Assembly (NCBI RefSeq): GCF_001659605.2
Contig: NC_035171.2
Coordinates: 25,089,825-25,153,824 of the forward strand
Reading direction: 5' to 3'
Source of the DNA: Manihot esculenta
Lineage: Eukaryota > Streptophyta > Magnoliopsida > Malpighiales > Euphorbiaceae
Length of the DNA stretch: 64,000 nt
Shown piece by piece: positions 44,225-57,753 of the stretch. Below the pieces are notes generated by a model. It had not been told where the DNA came from. It did not search any database and saw only the letters and a list, made by a program, of their open reading frames with translations. Positions within the stretch are counted from its first letter, which is position 1. Each line of letters starts with the position of its first letter. The position numbers were made by a program, and so were the translations under genes.

Positions 44225-47200
44225 AGCTCCATGGCCGAAACGGGCGAGTTTTCTCTCCATTTTCGGCCACGGTGAGTTCATGCTCTCCTATGGTTCGTTT
44301 CTGATGTTTTTCCTCCGATCTTTCATGTTTTAACAAGCTTTATGTTGATTTGAAGAGATTTGAGCAAAAATAGCAAGTTTTGGAGCTTGGAGGTTCAAGG
44401 AACTCGATCTCTCCCATCTCCGAGCTAGGGTCATTTTTTCTCTCGATCTTCAAGAGGTAAGAGGCGATCTTGAGCTCATTATATGTTTTAAATAAGTTTT
44501 AAGTTGATTCATGGGGTAGAAATGCATGTTTAGGTTCTGGTTGGTTTTATGGGTTTATGTTAAGTTTTGAGCAATGTATGTTGGATATGCATGTTTAATG
44601 TGTTGTAGATGGGGTTTAGGATAGTTTGAAGCCCCTAGGAGCTTGTATGCTTGAGTATGCATGTTGTAGAATAGGAAAATGCATGATTGAATGAGTTAGG
44701 AGGCGTTTATGCATGTTGAGCTGAGTTTATGCCCTTTTGGGAGAAACCAGGTTCGGCAGCCGAAGGTTCTTTCGGCCGCCGAACCTGCCTATGGTAGCAT
44801 GGATCGGCTGCCGAACCCTGCCCCCGAAAGATGACTTTCGGCTCTAGAAGGGACTTTCGGCCGCCGAAGGTGCCGCCGAACATGCATGAGTTTCATCTCT
44901 GGAGGGAACCTTCGGCCGCCGAAGGTGCATGACTTTTGGATCTGGAGGGCCTTTCGACCACTGAACCTACCGCCGAAAGTGCCCTGTTCAGCCCTCCTTT
45001 GCATGTTTTCTATGGATGTTTTAAGGTGTTTTAGGGGGGTTTTTGGGGAGTATTTCAGAGTCATGTTTATGTATGTTAGGTTCCTCATTTGAGTCCACCT
45101 GTGTAGGTTCGGACCCGAGGAACCGAGGACCTCAACAGTGAGATAGCTGCTTCAGAGTCATTAGAGCTTCAGCCAGAGGCGAGTGGAATAACTCCTTATG
45201 CCTTAAAATAAATAAATTAGTTTTAGCATGATTCACGCATCATGAATGCCATGAGATATAATAGGATGTTTGCATTAGAATTCACGAATATGTTGCATTG
45301 CATATTATGTTGATGATGTGGATGAATGTTAAATGATCCTCTAGTCCTCGTATGGTATGACATGATGTGATATGGTATGGTATGGAAGTCCAGGTCGAGG
45401 CCCATTCTACTCCCCTGGCACTATAGTAAGAGAAAGACCAGGTCGAGGCCCATTCTACGCCCCTAGCATTATTGGAATGTTATATTATGTATGTTATGAT
45501 AAGAGAAAAACCAGGTCGAGGCCCATTCTACGCCCCTGGCACTATTGGAATGTGTGGAGGACTATTGGTGACAAATTCATTCTTGATGTGATTAGCTGTG
45601 ATGTGATGCATTCCATGTTACCATGTGTTTTAAATTATAATGTTCCATTATTCTGCTCACTGGGCTCTAGTAGCTCACCCCTCTCCCTTAACCCCCAGAT
45701 TTGCAGGTACAGGGTAGACCAGGAGGTCAACAAGAGTAATGAAGTCATGGTCATGTAATAGCTAGTGTGGACATGATAAATGTTAATATGTTATGTTCAG
45801 TACAGTCATGTAAAAGTATAGTATAGAAATGCAATGTAATGATGCTTATGAAAGTTTAGAGTTGTGATTGACCATAGTATTATGTTAATCCCTTTTTAGT
45901 ACATGATCTCAAATATTTAATGATGATTATTGAAACCAAACTTAATGCATGTATGTATGTTACCCCATTGGAGCAATGTTGAGGACTCCAGTGTGGGTTG
46001 ATGATTATGATTATGTATAGTGCATGCACAGGTTGAGTTTGGTGAATGAATGGAAAGAAAAGTTCAAAATTTTATGTATGTTGTTGATCATGTATGGGAT
46101 TAAACAGGTTTACAGGATAAATGTTTGGCTTGCTACGGGTCCCGGCGGCCTTAAGCCGATCTGGATCCTAGCGCCGGTAGCAGTCCGATTTTCGGATCGT
46201 TACACATGACTTTCGGCTCTGGAGGGACTTTCGGCCGCCGAACCTGCCGCCGAAAGTGCCCTGTTCAGCCTTCCTTTGCATGATTTCTATGATTATTTTA
46301 AGGTGTTCTAGGGGGCTTTTGGGGAGTATTTTAGAGTCATGTTCATGTATGTTTGGTCCCTCATTTGAGTCCACCTGTGTAGGTTCGGACCCGAGGAACC
46401 GAGGACCCCAGCAGTGAGATAGCTGCTTCCGAGTCTTGTCAGAGCTAGCCTGAGGTGAGTAGAATAATTCTTATATTTCAAAGTAAATAAATCAGTTTTG
46501 AGCATGTTCATGCATCACGAATGCCATGAGATATATTAGGTTGTTTGCATTAGAATTCACGAATATGTTGCATTGCATAATATGATGTTGATGCGGATGA
46601 ATATTTAATGATCCATTAGCCCTCGTATGTTATGACATGATATAATGATGATATGATATGGAAGTCCAGGTGTGGCCTGCACTACGCCCCTGGCACAATG
46701 TAAGAGAAAGTCCGGGTGTGGCCTGCACTACGTCCCCGGCACGATTGGATATGTATGATATGTTATGTGTAAGAGAAAGACCAGATGTGGCCTGCACTAC
46801 GCCCCTAGCATGATTGGATTGTGTAGAGGGCTAAATAGTGACAAGTTCATCCTTAATGTGTTTTGTTTGTGATGTGATGCATTTCATGAAAGCATGAATT
46901 ATAAATATAATGTTTTATTATTCTGCTCACTGGGCTCTAGTAGCTCACCTCCTTTCCCTTAATCTCCCAGGTTTGCAGGTACGGGATAAAGCAGGAAGTC
47001 AAGAGTAAAGTTATGTTCTATGTAATAGTTAGCTGTGGACATGAGAATGATGTAATGTAGAGTACAGCTATGTAATGAAATGATGAGTATTAAGGTTTAG
47101 AGTTGTGCTTGACCCTAGTATGTTGGTTAATCCCTTTGTACATGATCTATAGAATGTTTTATCATTATTTATGAAAACCAAACTTTTATTATGTTATGTT

Positions 47201-47447
47201 ACCCCATTGGAGCATTTATGAGGACTCCAATGTGGGGTTGATGATTATGCTTATGAGTTGTGCATGCACAGGTTGAGTTTGGTAAATGAAAGAAAGAAAA
47301 TTTAAAGTTTTTATGTAAATATTGATCATGTATGGGATTAAATAGGTGTACAGGTTGTATGTTAGGCTTGCTACGGGTCCCGGCAGCCTTATGCCGATCT
47401 AGATCCTAGCGCCGGTAGCGGTATGATTTCCGGGTCGTTACACCAAG

Positions 47448-48590
47448 CCACAAGGCGGGTTCTGTCAAGCCATAATTTAGGCATTGGTCCCTTCAATCAA
47501 AGTATTCACACCAAGCCACAAGACGGGTTCCGCCAAGCCAGAAGACCAAGTGTAAGTCCCATATGACAAAATTTCTTTAAGGCACTTCATGCGCAGAGGG
47601 TGGGAGTCTGCCACACCACAAGTTCAGGTATTGATCCTGCTTTGCAAAATTCTCCAAAGTTATTTTTTGATTGCTAATCAAGTGATTAAGCCCTGCTAAA
47701 TGGACCTACTTTAGCATTTTTTTTTTGGCAAAAAATGGTGACCACCGGGTTCTTGCGTTGGTGGGTGATGACCCCTTATTCAATTATTAAAAGATTATTT
47801 AAGTCAATGATTGTATGGGACAAATACGGAACATACGCTTAAGAATAGATATGCAAAATATGTATTTCCATTACAAAAGATCACAAAGGGAGAGGGAGGA
47901 CTTCAGTTTACTCCTCACAAGTCTCTATTACATCAAAATTTTCTAACATCTATTACATCACTAGCAGAAACACGGTTGGTGGGGTTCTCTTCAGCCTGCC
48001 CCTCGTCTTCTTGCTTGACCTCATCTTCTGGAAATGTCTCGTCTATCCAGGTAAAACCCTATAAAGAGGACTGTTTCTCCTACTATCTTCATAGCCTAGC
48101 CCTCAAAATCAATCTTGCACAATCCAACCCCCCTCGCAGGAGTCGTGACACTAAAAACCATTATAGTCAGGCTGGTTGCAGTCCTCAGCCAATGCACAAA
48201 GCTGAGCAGTACGCTTGTACATATATGAAGGCCCACCTTCAGCTGCTCTTCATAGACCATGATGGTATCCTCTGAATGGACCTAGTTATCCACAAGAGAA
48301 GAAAAGAAATTACTCCTATTCATTTCTTTCTCAGTTGAAAGAAAAAGCAGAGAAAGAAGAGTTCTTATACAAGGGAATAGCCAGGAAAAGCTTTAAATAC
48401 GACTAAAAAAATAAGGCAATCATCCTTTATGGACAAAGGCAGGCAAAACAACGCAAGTAGAGAAGGCCAACTGAATCATGCCACATGTCCCAGACCGAAA
48501 AAATGAACTGTCACCTTCAAATATGAAGAATAAAAAATCAGCGTAGGGACCTCTAATGCTATACAAGAGTCACCCAAAGTAAGTCATGAG
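47448..48590 (+). other. Tat element 3' untranslated part, downstream half
   Basis: Resumes the gcgggttctgtcaagcc-type repeats broken by A, then unassigned sequence. A 154-residue open frame at 47811-48275 shows no recognisable domain and I do not call it a gene. Confidence 0.6.
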
Positions 48591-49087
48591 TTGTCACCAT
48601 AGAACAGGTCCACGTAGTAAGGATCTGATAAGTGACAAATGTGCTCCTACCCAATGAAGAGAAGACCTGGATATCTTAAACCTGATTTATCATTAACACT
48701 CGCCCACCCTTGGATAGGTTGAGTCTGGGCACAAAGTTACCGTCATCACATACAGTCCAGCGTATTCCCATTATGCTTATAATCGCGGGATCATCAACCT
48801 ATTAGCTGGCAATATCCCTTATCAAGAAGCCGCTCACATCATCGTCGGATTATCAAGAAATACTATATTTATCTACATCTTCTTACAATATAAAAGGAGA
48901 AGGATTATAGAAGCAAAGGTACGCAATTCTTACACTACTCAAGTTCTAAGCAATTTATTATATTCACCCTATTCTCCAGTGTACTGACTTGAGCGTCGGA
49001 GTGGCTGCCGTGCGCACTCATCACGTCACGTTCTCTTTCTTGAAGGTCTAGCCAATTACATCACAGCTTTGTTTTCCGGCTGCATCA
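48591..49087 (+). repeat. Tat element 3' LTR (5' limit uncertain)
   Basis: The last 320 bases align with the 5' remnant at 22600-22865, including acctattagctggcaatatc, TATA-like caatataaaaggag (about 48886) and the terminal gcatca at 49087. The start is a guess. A TG dinucleotide at about 48594 is one candidate. Confidence 0.65.
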
Positions 49088-50199
49088 GTTATAAATAAAA
49101 TCTTAAGTATTTTGAAAAACATCATAGTAATCCAAAATATTTAATATAAGTTTATCGAATAAATATATGAGAGAGGCTTAATATTCTCGTCGAAACCATC
49201 ATAATCTGGTACATGCTAGTAAGAACCTGGAGGAGGAGATGCTACACTTTATTGTGAAAATTTATGCATATATTTCAAATGAAATTTTTTATATCAGTAC
49301 TTCATTTGTGCTTCATTAAAATATGAGTCACATTGTTGTTTTAGTTACTCCATTTATCAATTTTATTAGGTTATATAAGTTTGATACAAGTAAAACTATT
49401 ATTAAAATTAATAGAAAATAATTAAACTTCTCATTCATAAAAAATCCTAGAATGGGGAATTTAAATTTTCTCAAATCATATTCCATGTACGAGAATCAGA
49501 TTAATAATTTAATTTCTTATAAGGGAAAACAATGTTCTTTTGTAAACAAAAATATTTTTTAAGAAAATAACTTCTAATTTATAAACAAAATTAAGCAAAA
49601 AGTTTATTCAGATTACCAAATTCATTTTGGCAATGGAAAAAAATGTAGGGTAGATTTATCATATGAAAAGATTTTAATGAAAGACAAATTCCAATAAAAA
49701 TCAAAACAACTTAGACGAATACTAAATTGGAATAATATTATTAAAATAAATTAATTATTTAATTAATAAATATTTAGTTATAAAGTGCAAGTCTCTTTGA
49801 ATTGAGCAATCTTTTATATCAAGAAAAGTGCAGAGTTGGAATGAGAAGCCCCTGAATTAGTTAACGAAAATAAACCTCTCAATAAAACTCTCAAATGGAT
49901 TTGGTATGCAATCCTTAATAAAAAAAAATCTTTAGAGAAATTACATGATATAAATATATTTTCTAAAACTTTTACATAAAGTTTAAATTCTAACAAATTC
50001 AAGTAAAATAAGAAAACAAATATAAGACTGTTTCTATATTTGCACTTTAGATAATTATATATGAACATGATGCTCTTTGTTTTTAAAAATACACTATCTG
50101 AATATCAAAATATCTTAAGTGATATATTTCAACCATATTCACATTTTTGCATTTTCTAAATTAATGATGTCTTAGTATCACAAAACCTTACTTCCTAAA
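49088..50199. other. AT-rich stretch without recognisable genes
   Basis: Flank of the Tat element. No domain, RNA gene or transposon end was recognised. It might include gag remains of the old minus-strand element next to it, but nothing in it supports that directly. Confidence 0.5.
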
Positions 50200-50642
50200 A
50201 AGTACCCGTCAATCTTGCAAATCGACGTGAGCTATCTATCTTTACTTTTAGAAATGCAAACATCAAAACATTTAGTAAATATATAGTTCATGTGAATGCA
50301 CATGAACTCAAAACATAGTATATATATAGGTTGTATTCATGGGATTATATCATATCATACATAACAAGACAATACTTTGATATTTTATCCCTTTTGGAAA
50401 GACAAATATTAAAACATTTAGTAATCATATAGTTCATGGGAATGTGCATGAACTCAAAACATCATATACATTTACATATACATGCATATGTTTAAGGTAT
50501 TACATCACATCATACATAACAAGATAAGACTTATAAATTATTCCTAATAGACATTTATTTTTCTAATTGTGATTATTCACTCATATTTATAGCCCATGAT
50601 AATTAGGTCTAACCATATAATCCTAGTACTCTAATAACAATA
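50200..50642 (-). other. Leader and primer-site relic of an old chromovirus (minus strand)
   Basis: Reverse complement matches the segment after B's 5' LTR: a decayed primer site (about 50627-50638), the following aggtctaaccatataatcct (B: aggtccgaccatatgaacct in the same orientation) and, further on, gttcatgtgaatgcacatga (B 30686 onwards). It lies directly next to the LTR relic ending at 50643. Confidence 0.7.
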
Positions 50643-53279
50643 TATAACGATTCCAAAATGAAATCGCTACTGGCACTAGGATTCCTATTAACATAAGGTT
50701 GTAAATCTGTAACAAGACTAACATATATTTTGTTTATATTAACTCATAATTCATCATAAAATTTTAAACACAATATGCAAACAAGATAAAATATCATATG
50801 TACATAAGGGCTTCAACCATATGCACAAAACATTACATACATGCATTTATAAAAAATAAAGATAATAAATAATTGAGATTTACATTATAAATTATATTCT
50901 TTTAAGAGCCAAGCACAATTAACCTAAAACCACAATTTAATTACTAATCCATCAACCTAAACATGAATTACATAAAACTATTACAAAATAAATTCTATAA
51001 TGCCCACCTTTGAATTCTATTCTAAATTTGCACCTAAGTACCCAGGAGTTATTGAAAAGGGGTAAGCTACTTGACAATAGCCTAGTGAGTAGACTATTTA
51101 ACTACATGCATGATAAACACTACAAGATAGAAAAAAAAATTACAATAGTGTATACTTGTTATCTATAGCCTCTGAAACATTCAATGTGCCTAGCGCTCAC
51201 TAAGGCTCTTTAGGATTCCTTTTTAAAAAATACATAAATTCTATAATGCCAAGGGTGTAAAATGAGGCTTGACATGTACTTTCTTCTAACATAGTATTAA
51301 ACACATATAATGTGCCTCAACCTAGTCTTTTCACATTCATTATAGTATATACATGTCATTGAAAAGGTGCTAGTGGGTCATCTAATATTTATCATTCATC
51401 AACAATTTGAAAAACAATTCAACATATTCATGATTATAGATGCATATACCCTAATAAAATATTACAATCATATCATAATGCATGAGTATGCCAAGTACAT
51501 GTTTATAATTTAAAGTAAGCTTAGTTCTACTCAACTCTTGTAATCAATACACACTTTGCTAGAATATTTGCATATTCTTTGTTGTTGGCCTTCTTAGTTT
51601 TCTAAATATGATATTATATCAACAGGTTTAAATGATAGATTGAACAAAAGTTTTAATATAGCTAATACACTTTTAATAATACCCTAATCAACCTCTAAAA
51701 ATCATAAAGGCATACTAAAGCAACACTAAAAAAGGCTAAACAAATGACTTTGAGTGGAACCTTTGGTAACTAAACATCAAATATATAGCTAAATGTCCAA
51801 TTTTGCAAGCATATTTAGCTAACCATAATTGGCGTTTTAGAAATGCAAGGAGGTCGAAACTACCTTTAATGGCTAATTTGAATTTAAAAAAAAAATACTA
51901 GAATGCAATTCTGTTGTTTTTCTCTAACCTTAAAACATCACAAAAACAACATTAAAATGTAGAAACACATTTCAATATAGCAAGAAAATCTCAAAGCAAC
52001 TCAAAATGAATTTAAAATACTAACATGCATTGATCAAATATCATAGGAATCAATTATTATCCGCAAAACATATTAACAACTTGCTAACCATATTCTTCCA
52101 AGCTCAAGTGTACATCATCTGAAGGAGTTTAACTTTAAAATAGAGAAGACTACCTAGATGATCATGTTTTAATTAATTAACTCACATGCAATCCCATCCT
52201 AGCCATTATTCTAAGAAGAAGAGCATTTAAACTTATCTTAAGAGAAAGAGAAAAGGCAATCAAACCATCACAATCTTTGCCCTCATTGCTCAAGCATTAA
52301 ATCAACACGGAAAGTTTTCATCGTATCAACCAAAACACATAAATTAAATACAAAGAAGTTTTAGAAACTTACCTCTTAAAATTTGATAAAGGTTGTAAAG
52401 ATCTATCCAATCCAACAAATCACTTTGAAACTCCAAGCTTTGATTCTTGAAAACAAAGTAAAATTTGTTAAAAACTTGTTGATTTTAGTTTATAAGATTG
52501 AAAATAGAGGTGAGCAGTATTTAGTTCAAACTGAAAAACTTGATCGAACCAAATTAGTTCAAAAAATTGGTTCATTTTTTTATTCTTTTCGGTTTGGTTC
52601 GATTTTTATTTTTAAAAATTTCAATTATTTCGGTTCGGTTTGATTTTTATTTTTAAAAATTTTAGTTATTTTGGTTTGATTTTTATCAGAAAAAAATTAG
52701 TAAAACCAAATTAATTAATGACGACAATATATTATTTTTTATAATATAGGGATATTAGACCATAACTAAAGTTGAAATATTTCAATTAAATTTTAAAATA
52801 TTAAAAATAAGGTGTAAAAAATAAAAAGTTCATTTAAAAATCTAACCGATCAAACTGAACCGAGTCAGACCGATTCAAATTGATTTTTACCTAAAATCGG
52901 TTCGATTTTTATAAATACTAAAATTTTAATTTTTAATTTATTAGGTTCGATTCAGTTTTGAACTGAATCGATCAAATGTTGACCCCTAGTTGAAAATAAA
53001 GAAAGGAAGGGCAAAACTCAATTTATATCCAAAGTGAAGAGAAATCTCTCTCAATTTTTTTGACTTGGACTTATTTATAAATGAGGCAATCAAGAAGACT
53101 TTGGATAGCTTAAGTTGTGTCGTTAGACAACTAAAATTTAATTTTTAAAATATTTTTTTAAAAGTATCTTTGAAAAAATATTTTATGTCATGAATATATG
53201 GTCCTTATATTCCTAATTCCAATTGAGATTCCATTAGGAATTTGAGATTTCAACATCAAAATTCATATCGGTAAGTACA
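50643..53279 (-). repeat. Decayed chromovirus LTR (minus strand), copy 1
   Basis: A strongly AT-shifted relative of the B-family LTR. Reading along the plus strand: tataacgattccaaaatgaa and ctactggcactaggattcct (F: tgtaacgacccgaaaatcgg and ctaccggcgctaggatccgg), the caagcacaa block near 50912, ggtaagctacttgacaatag with cctagtgagtaga (51060-51095), and an end at gtaagtaca (53279) followed by a degraded polypurine tract. The hAT-type MITE 52506-52989 is inserted in it. Confidence 0.75.
52506..52989. mobile_element. hAT-type MITE, copy 2
   Basis: 484 bp, ends AGAGGTGAGCAG and TGTTGACCCCTAG, with a perfect 8-bp target duplication ttgaaaat (52498-52505 and 52990-52997). It is the same type as 112-583: subterminal CGGTTCGGTT-like units in both orientations and an AT-rich centre. 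Its units are more diverged, so it is the older of the two. Confidence 0.85.
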
Positions 53280-54190
53280 TTTTTCCACTCTTAAAACTAT
53301 TTATTCTTAAATATTTAACTAGATATAGAGAAACATATAGCATAATAGTCACATAATAACATATAAGTCACATCAATCATATAGTTGCACATAAACGTAC
53401 TACATATAGGACAACAAAACAATATACTACAAAAGAGATAAGGGTATTACTTAAGTATTGATTCTTTGATTTTTTAAGTACATTTTTCCATATTATGGTA
53501 ATTTCATAAAACCTTTATCACTAGAATTTTATTGTTTCTTAACCTCTTAATTTGAGCGTCTAAAATTCACACTAGCTACTCTACATAATTGAGATCTTCC
53601 AAGATCTCCATACCTTGCTTACTAAGAACCTTATTCGAAATGGACATAAACTTTTTTAATATTGAAACACATAAAATTATATGGATATTTTCTATAGAAG
53701 CGAGTATATCTAGCTTATAAGATACATTTTTCACATTCAAATATTCCTTAGAGCTAATTTACATTTCCTCCTAAAATAGATCACTCCTTTTATCGAAGAA
53801 ATTTTAAGCAATATTGCATCTCTTTGTTGGAAATTGAGTTGCTTTTTATAGACATTTGTAAAATTCTTTTAACTACTAGTTGCTACTTTAAGTCTACCTA
53901 TGGTTATAAGCATCATTCTATTAGTGATCTCTATTATCTCTAGTGTTGAGATATTTTCATATACTTCTTCCCAACAAAATGGTTTTCCGCACTTCCTTCT
54001 ATATAAAGATTCATAAGGTGTTATGTAATATTAGTATGATAATTAGTTGTAAGAAAATCCTACCATAGGTAGATGTTACTTCCAAGATTCATACACATAT
54101 CCTCAATATATCTTCAATTGTGATGGCCTGATAACTAATTTTCTTTAAGAAGCGGCAGCATATGAGAATTCATTAAACTATTCTTGATTT
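53280..54190 (-). pseudogene. Chromovirus integrase C-terminal relic (minus strand), copy 1
   Basis: The reverse complement begins with a degraded polypurine tract at 53280-53294. The integrase text then matches B with heavy decay: the KGVI-F-KKGKLALR segment (complement of about 53730-53800) and QAITIEDM (about 54105-54130; B has QTIEDM). Many stops. It marks the 3' end of a pol gene feeding into the LTR at 50643-53279. Confidence 0.7.
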
Positions 54191-56540
54191 CAATAGGAAA
54201 CTATATAAATTCTCAATAATTTTGCATCATTATTGGTTTGGGATGATCAAATATCCTAAACAATGATATTATTTTGATAATAAAATTCAAGTTTATTATA
54301 ACATGCAATTCAATTATAGTAATATGTATAATACAATTTGGAGGACAAAATATAATTTTCAACTTAACTTTCTTACTTGAAATAATAGTCGTAATAAATA
54401 TAATTAACATTTCTCCTATCCATTGTCTCAAAATAATACCAGTTCAAATGAATATCTTTAAGACTTAATAAATTCTGAGATATATAGAGAATGATGCACT
54501 ACCTTTTGTAAATTTTATTCATTTGTATAATCATAAATATTATTTGTTCTAATGTTTAGGTCTTTTAGAGTTTTTGTTGAGTCTCTAATTAATTTTTCAC
54601 AATAGAACATTACATTGATATTAGCTACCCAATATTATATTGATATTAGCTACTCGATATATATATATTCATCATTAATATATATATTCATCATTAATAT
54701 AAGATTTAGCTAGATGAATATTCATGTTTTTCAGTAGAAATCATAAGAAAACTTGCAAGGAATATAAGTAGAAGCAAAGTTAACTAGGAGGATTAAGGAG
54801 GTCCGGCCTCTCGTACCCAACCCCTCCTAAAAAAAAATTACATATGCCAATACATTTATTATATTGCATGATTGTAATATAAGTTTGTCCTTAAATGTCT
54901 TTAAAAATATTTTAATACGTTAAGGAAATTCAATTCTTTTAAATTAATTTGTACAAATATTTCATTAGTCTCCTTAAATAAAAACAAATATAGTGAATTT
55001 TTATTTTTTATTAATTGACTCCTCAAAATTTTTATTATCTCTAATAATATACATTTTATAATTTAGTTAAATTAAAGCATTTAAATTATTTGTTTGTCAT
55101 AAATTTTTTTTTATTAATAGTAGTTATTTAAAATTTTATATTATAAATTAAAATTTAATTGATAGTTATTATTTTAAAATTAAAATAGAATTAGTCTAAT
55201 ATATTCTCGCCATATAATTTATATTAGCTGAAATTTATTCTATTTTTATTTTTAGTAAATATTAAAATTATTTTTCTCTCATATTTTACTTTCTCTCATT
55301 TATTAAGTACAAATAATTTTATTTACATATATATTTATAAATAAAATTAGTGATTTGATTTAAAAAAATTTGTGATATAGACTTCTATAAAAATGTTGAA
55401 TTAATCAACTCAAATAAATATTTATTTTTTTATGGTATATATGCATTATTAGTTTATCAATTTATAAATTTCTTATCAACTTATAGTATTTTTTTTCAAT
55501 TTTGTGTTATTATATCAGATAATCTAGTAACATTAGATTTGTATTTACTTTTATTTTTAAATATTTTGAATTACAAAAAAATTATATATACTTTGATATA
55601 GATGTTTTTTGAATAATAAAATTTTATACTGAAATTATGTAATGATTTAAACTATAACTTGTGCTACTTATATTTATGTAGATATTTTATTATAACTTTT
55701 AATTAATAATAGTTTTTATAGTTTGATATTTCATATTCTATTTAGACAAAAAGGTTAAAAATAGTCAAAACTTTTCTCTGTTTATCAATTATAGCTAATA
55801 CTTTTAATTTTATTTAATTTAGTCTAATTTCAAATGTCAGTATTAATTACAACGAAGAGCTTAATTTGGTATATAAATTTTATTGACATGCACTCCAATC
55901 AACATAAAAAAAAAACTTTTTTTCTTTTAATTTTAGTTAATGTTAATTTTTTTATGCTGGTTGGACTGCATACATAAAATTTATATTTTAATTAAGATTT
56001 TAACTATAATTAACATTAACTTTTGAAATTATGCTAACTAAACAAAATTAAAAGTATTGATTATAATTAATAAAAGACAAAATTAAAAGTATTCATTATA
56101 TTTTTGTGTATTCTATTATATTTGTATTTAATGTAAGGCTCCCTCATGAAAGTTTTTTTTAGCTCCATCTCTGTATATAAAGTAATAAAATAATGGCAAG
56201 AGAATACTATATAGAAAAATTCTAAAATATAAAGAAGTCTTGTACAAAAAATTAAAAAAAGACATTTATTCCTAAATATTTCCATCATTATAATGATTAT
56301 ATTATCATTTTACTTCTTAAAATAGGAAAATAACAAAAAAAAATAAAATTCAGAGCTAAATAAATTCTATAAATGGAAATATTGAAGAAAAGTCTTCAGC
56401 CAGCAGCCAAAGAAGACAATAACTGTGGTACAAAGAAGTTGAAAATCAAGTTTTACATATATAGTAGGAGCTGGATCAATTTCTTTATTCAAAGAATAGG
56501 TCATTAAAAGCATTGAGATGGACATAGATATAAAGATGGC
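54191..56540. other. AT-rich stretch without recognisable genes
   Basis: Extremely AT-rich with many short A/T repeats. A small GC patch at 54795-54830 (gtccggcctctcgtacccaa) stands out but was not identified. No coding domain was recognised. Confidence 0.5.
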
Positions 56541-57753
56541 TATAAGGATTTCAATTTGGGATTACTATTGGCATTAGGTCCAAATCAAACTTAAAGTCAT
56601 GAGATCATGTAGCAAGCCTACCATGCATGTAGCACATTTAATAAAATCCTAAATGATATAAAAAAATATTTATAAAAGATGTCCATTAATTAACACATAA
56701 GCATATAATAACTCATTTAGAAATAAATATTCATAATGAGCTCTCATAAAATATCGTAGTTATTCAATTATTATAAATATGCCAAAATATCTAAAACATA
56801 AGCATTTTCTTAAATCTTACATATATAGTGAGGCCATATAAAAAAAACTATGATACATAATATAATTTTAGACAAGCCCAATTTCTATAAACATCATTAA
56901 ATTGTCTACTATATATATTACTAACATATAGTTTTACTGCATCAACAAACTAAGACATTACTCTCTAAAGACTTAAACTCTCAATTCATGAACCTACACA
57001 CCAAGAGTTTAGGAGAAATGGATAAACTATATGCACTACAATGAATATTAAAATTAACAGCAAAAATATTTTGCAGCAATGTAATACCCGGCTAGAGTCC
57101 GGCATCGGAATTCTTGTTGTAACGACCCGAAAATCGGACCGCTACCGGCGCTAGGATCCGGGTCGACTTAAGGCCGCCGGGACCCGTAGCAAGCCAAACA
57201 TACATCCTGGAAACCTGTTTAATCTCATACATGATCAAGAAAATACATAAAAATTTAAAACTTTTCTTTCATTCATACACCAAACTCAACCTGTGCATGC
57301 ACTGTTCATAAACATAATCATAATCATAGTCATGACCCCTCTGTGGGATCTCATCAATGCCCCAATGGGCGATACATCATACGTTGAGTTGGTTTGCATA
57401 ATCATCATAAAATATTTAAGATCATGTATTAAAAGAGATATTTTATACATATAGTCAAGCACAACCTCTAATCCTCAAAATCATTACATACCTAAAACTG
57501 TACTTTTACATAACATTAATACATTTATCATGTCCACACTAGCTATTACATAGACAAGACTTCATTACTCTTGTTGACCTCCTAGTCTACCCTGTACCTG
57601 CAAACCTGGGGGTTAAGGGAGAGGGGTGAGCTACTAGAGCCCAGTGAGCAGAATAATAAAAACATTATATTAACATTTCATGCTTTCGTGGAATGCATCA
57701 CATCACAGCTAATCACATCAAGGATGAACTTGTCACCAATAGCCCTCTACATA

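Larger units (their letters stand above)
28171..46204 (+). mobile_element. Chromovirus B (Tekay/Del-like Ty3-gypsy), full length
   Basis: Full-length element with 2.3-kb LTRs, perfect target duplication catga (28166-28170 and 46205-46209), a primer site complementary to initiator-Met tRNA, gag with two zinc knuckles, pol in the order PR-RT-RH-IN, a polypurine tract and 3' LTR. The integrase ends in a chromodomain-like tail. Without its insertions (C at 32003-37721 and E at 40595-42873) it would be about 10 kb. Lesions seen: a stop and a frameshift in gag, one TAG in pol, and the two insertions. Confidence 0.95.
43842..46204 (+). repeat. 3' LTR of B
   Basis: 2363 bp, 51 bp longer than the 5' LTR. 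Most of the extra length is in palindrome cluster 1, where the 20-bp unit is repeated. The remainder is nearly the same as the 5' LTR, which indicates a recent insertion. Confidence 0.95.
27099..47442 (+). mobile_element. Solo LTR A (contains element B)
   Basis: A single LTR, starting TGTAATACCCGGCTAGAC and ending CGGGTCGTTACA, with a perfect target duplication ccaag (27094-27098 and 47443-47447). Its own sequence is 27099-28170 plus 46210-47442, about 2.3 kb. No internal region belongs to it, so it is the product of LTR-LTR recombination. Confidence 0.92.
22600..49087 (+). mobile_element. Tat-lineage Ty3-gypsy element, degraded, host of the nested stack
   Basis: The oldest layer of the nest. 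It is made of a 5' LTR remnant (22600-22865), protease, RT, two RNase H-like regions and integrase (23110-26800), a 3' untranslated part (26800-27098 then 47448-48590) and a 3' LTR ending at 49087. The two LTR remnants share a long recognisable stretch (acctattagctggcaatatc; ctcacgttctctttcttg). Gag is essentially missing. The extra RNase H with NNVAEYEAIIMA upstream of integrase is typical of Tat/Ogre-type elements. The 20-kb block 27099-47442 is later insertion. Confidence 0.85.

Noticed and set aside
27099..47442. Array of short spaced palindromes resembling a CRISPR-like repeat series
   Set aside because: Spacing is irregular, the repeats sit in eukaryotic LTRs, and there are no cas genes. 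It is an LTR feature.
47811..48275. 154-codon open frame in the Tat 3' part
   Set aside because: No recognisable domain, low-complexity start, and position in untranslated element sequence. Kept as unassigned.
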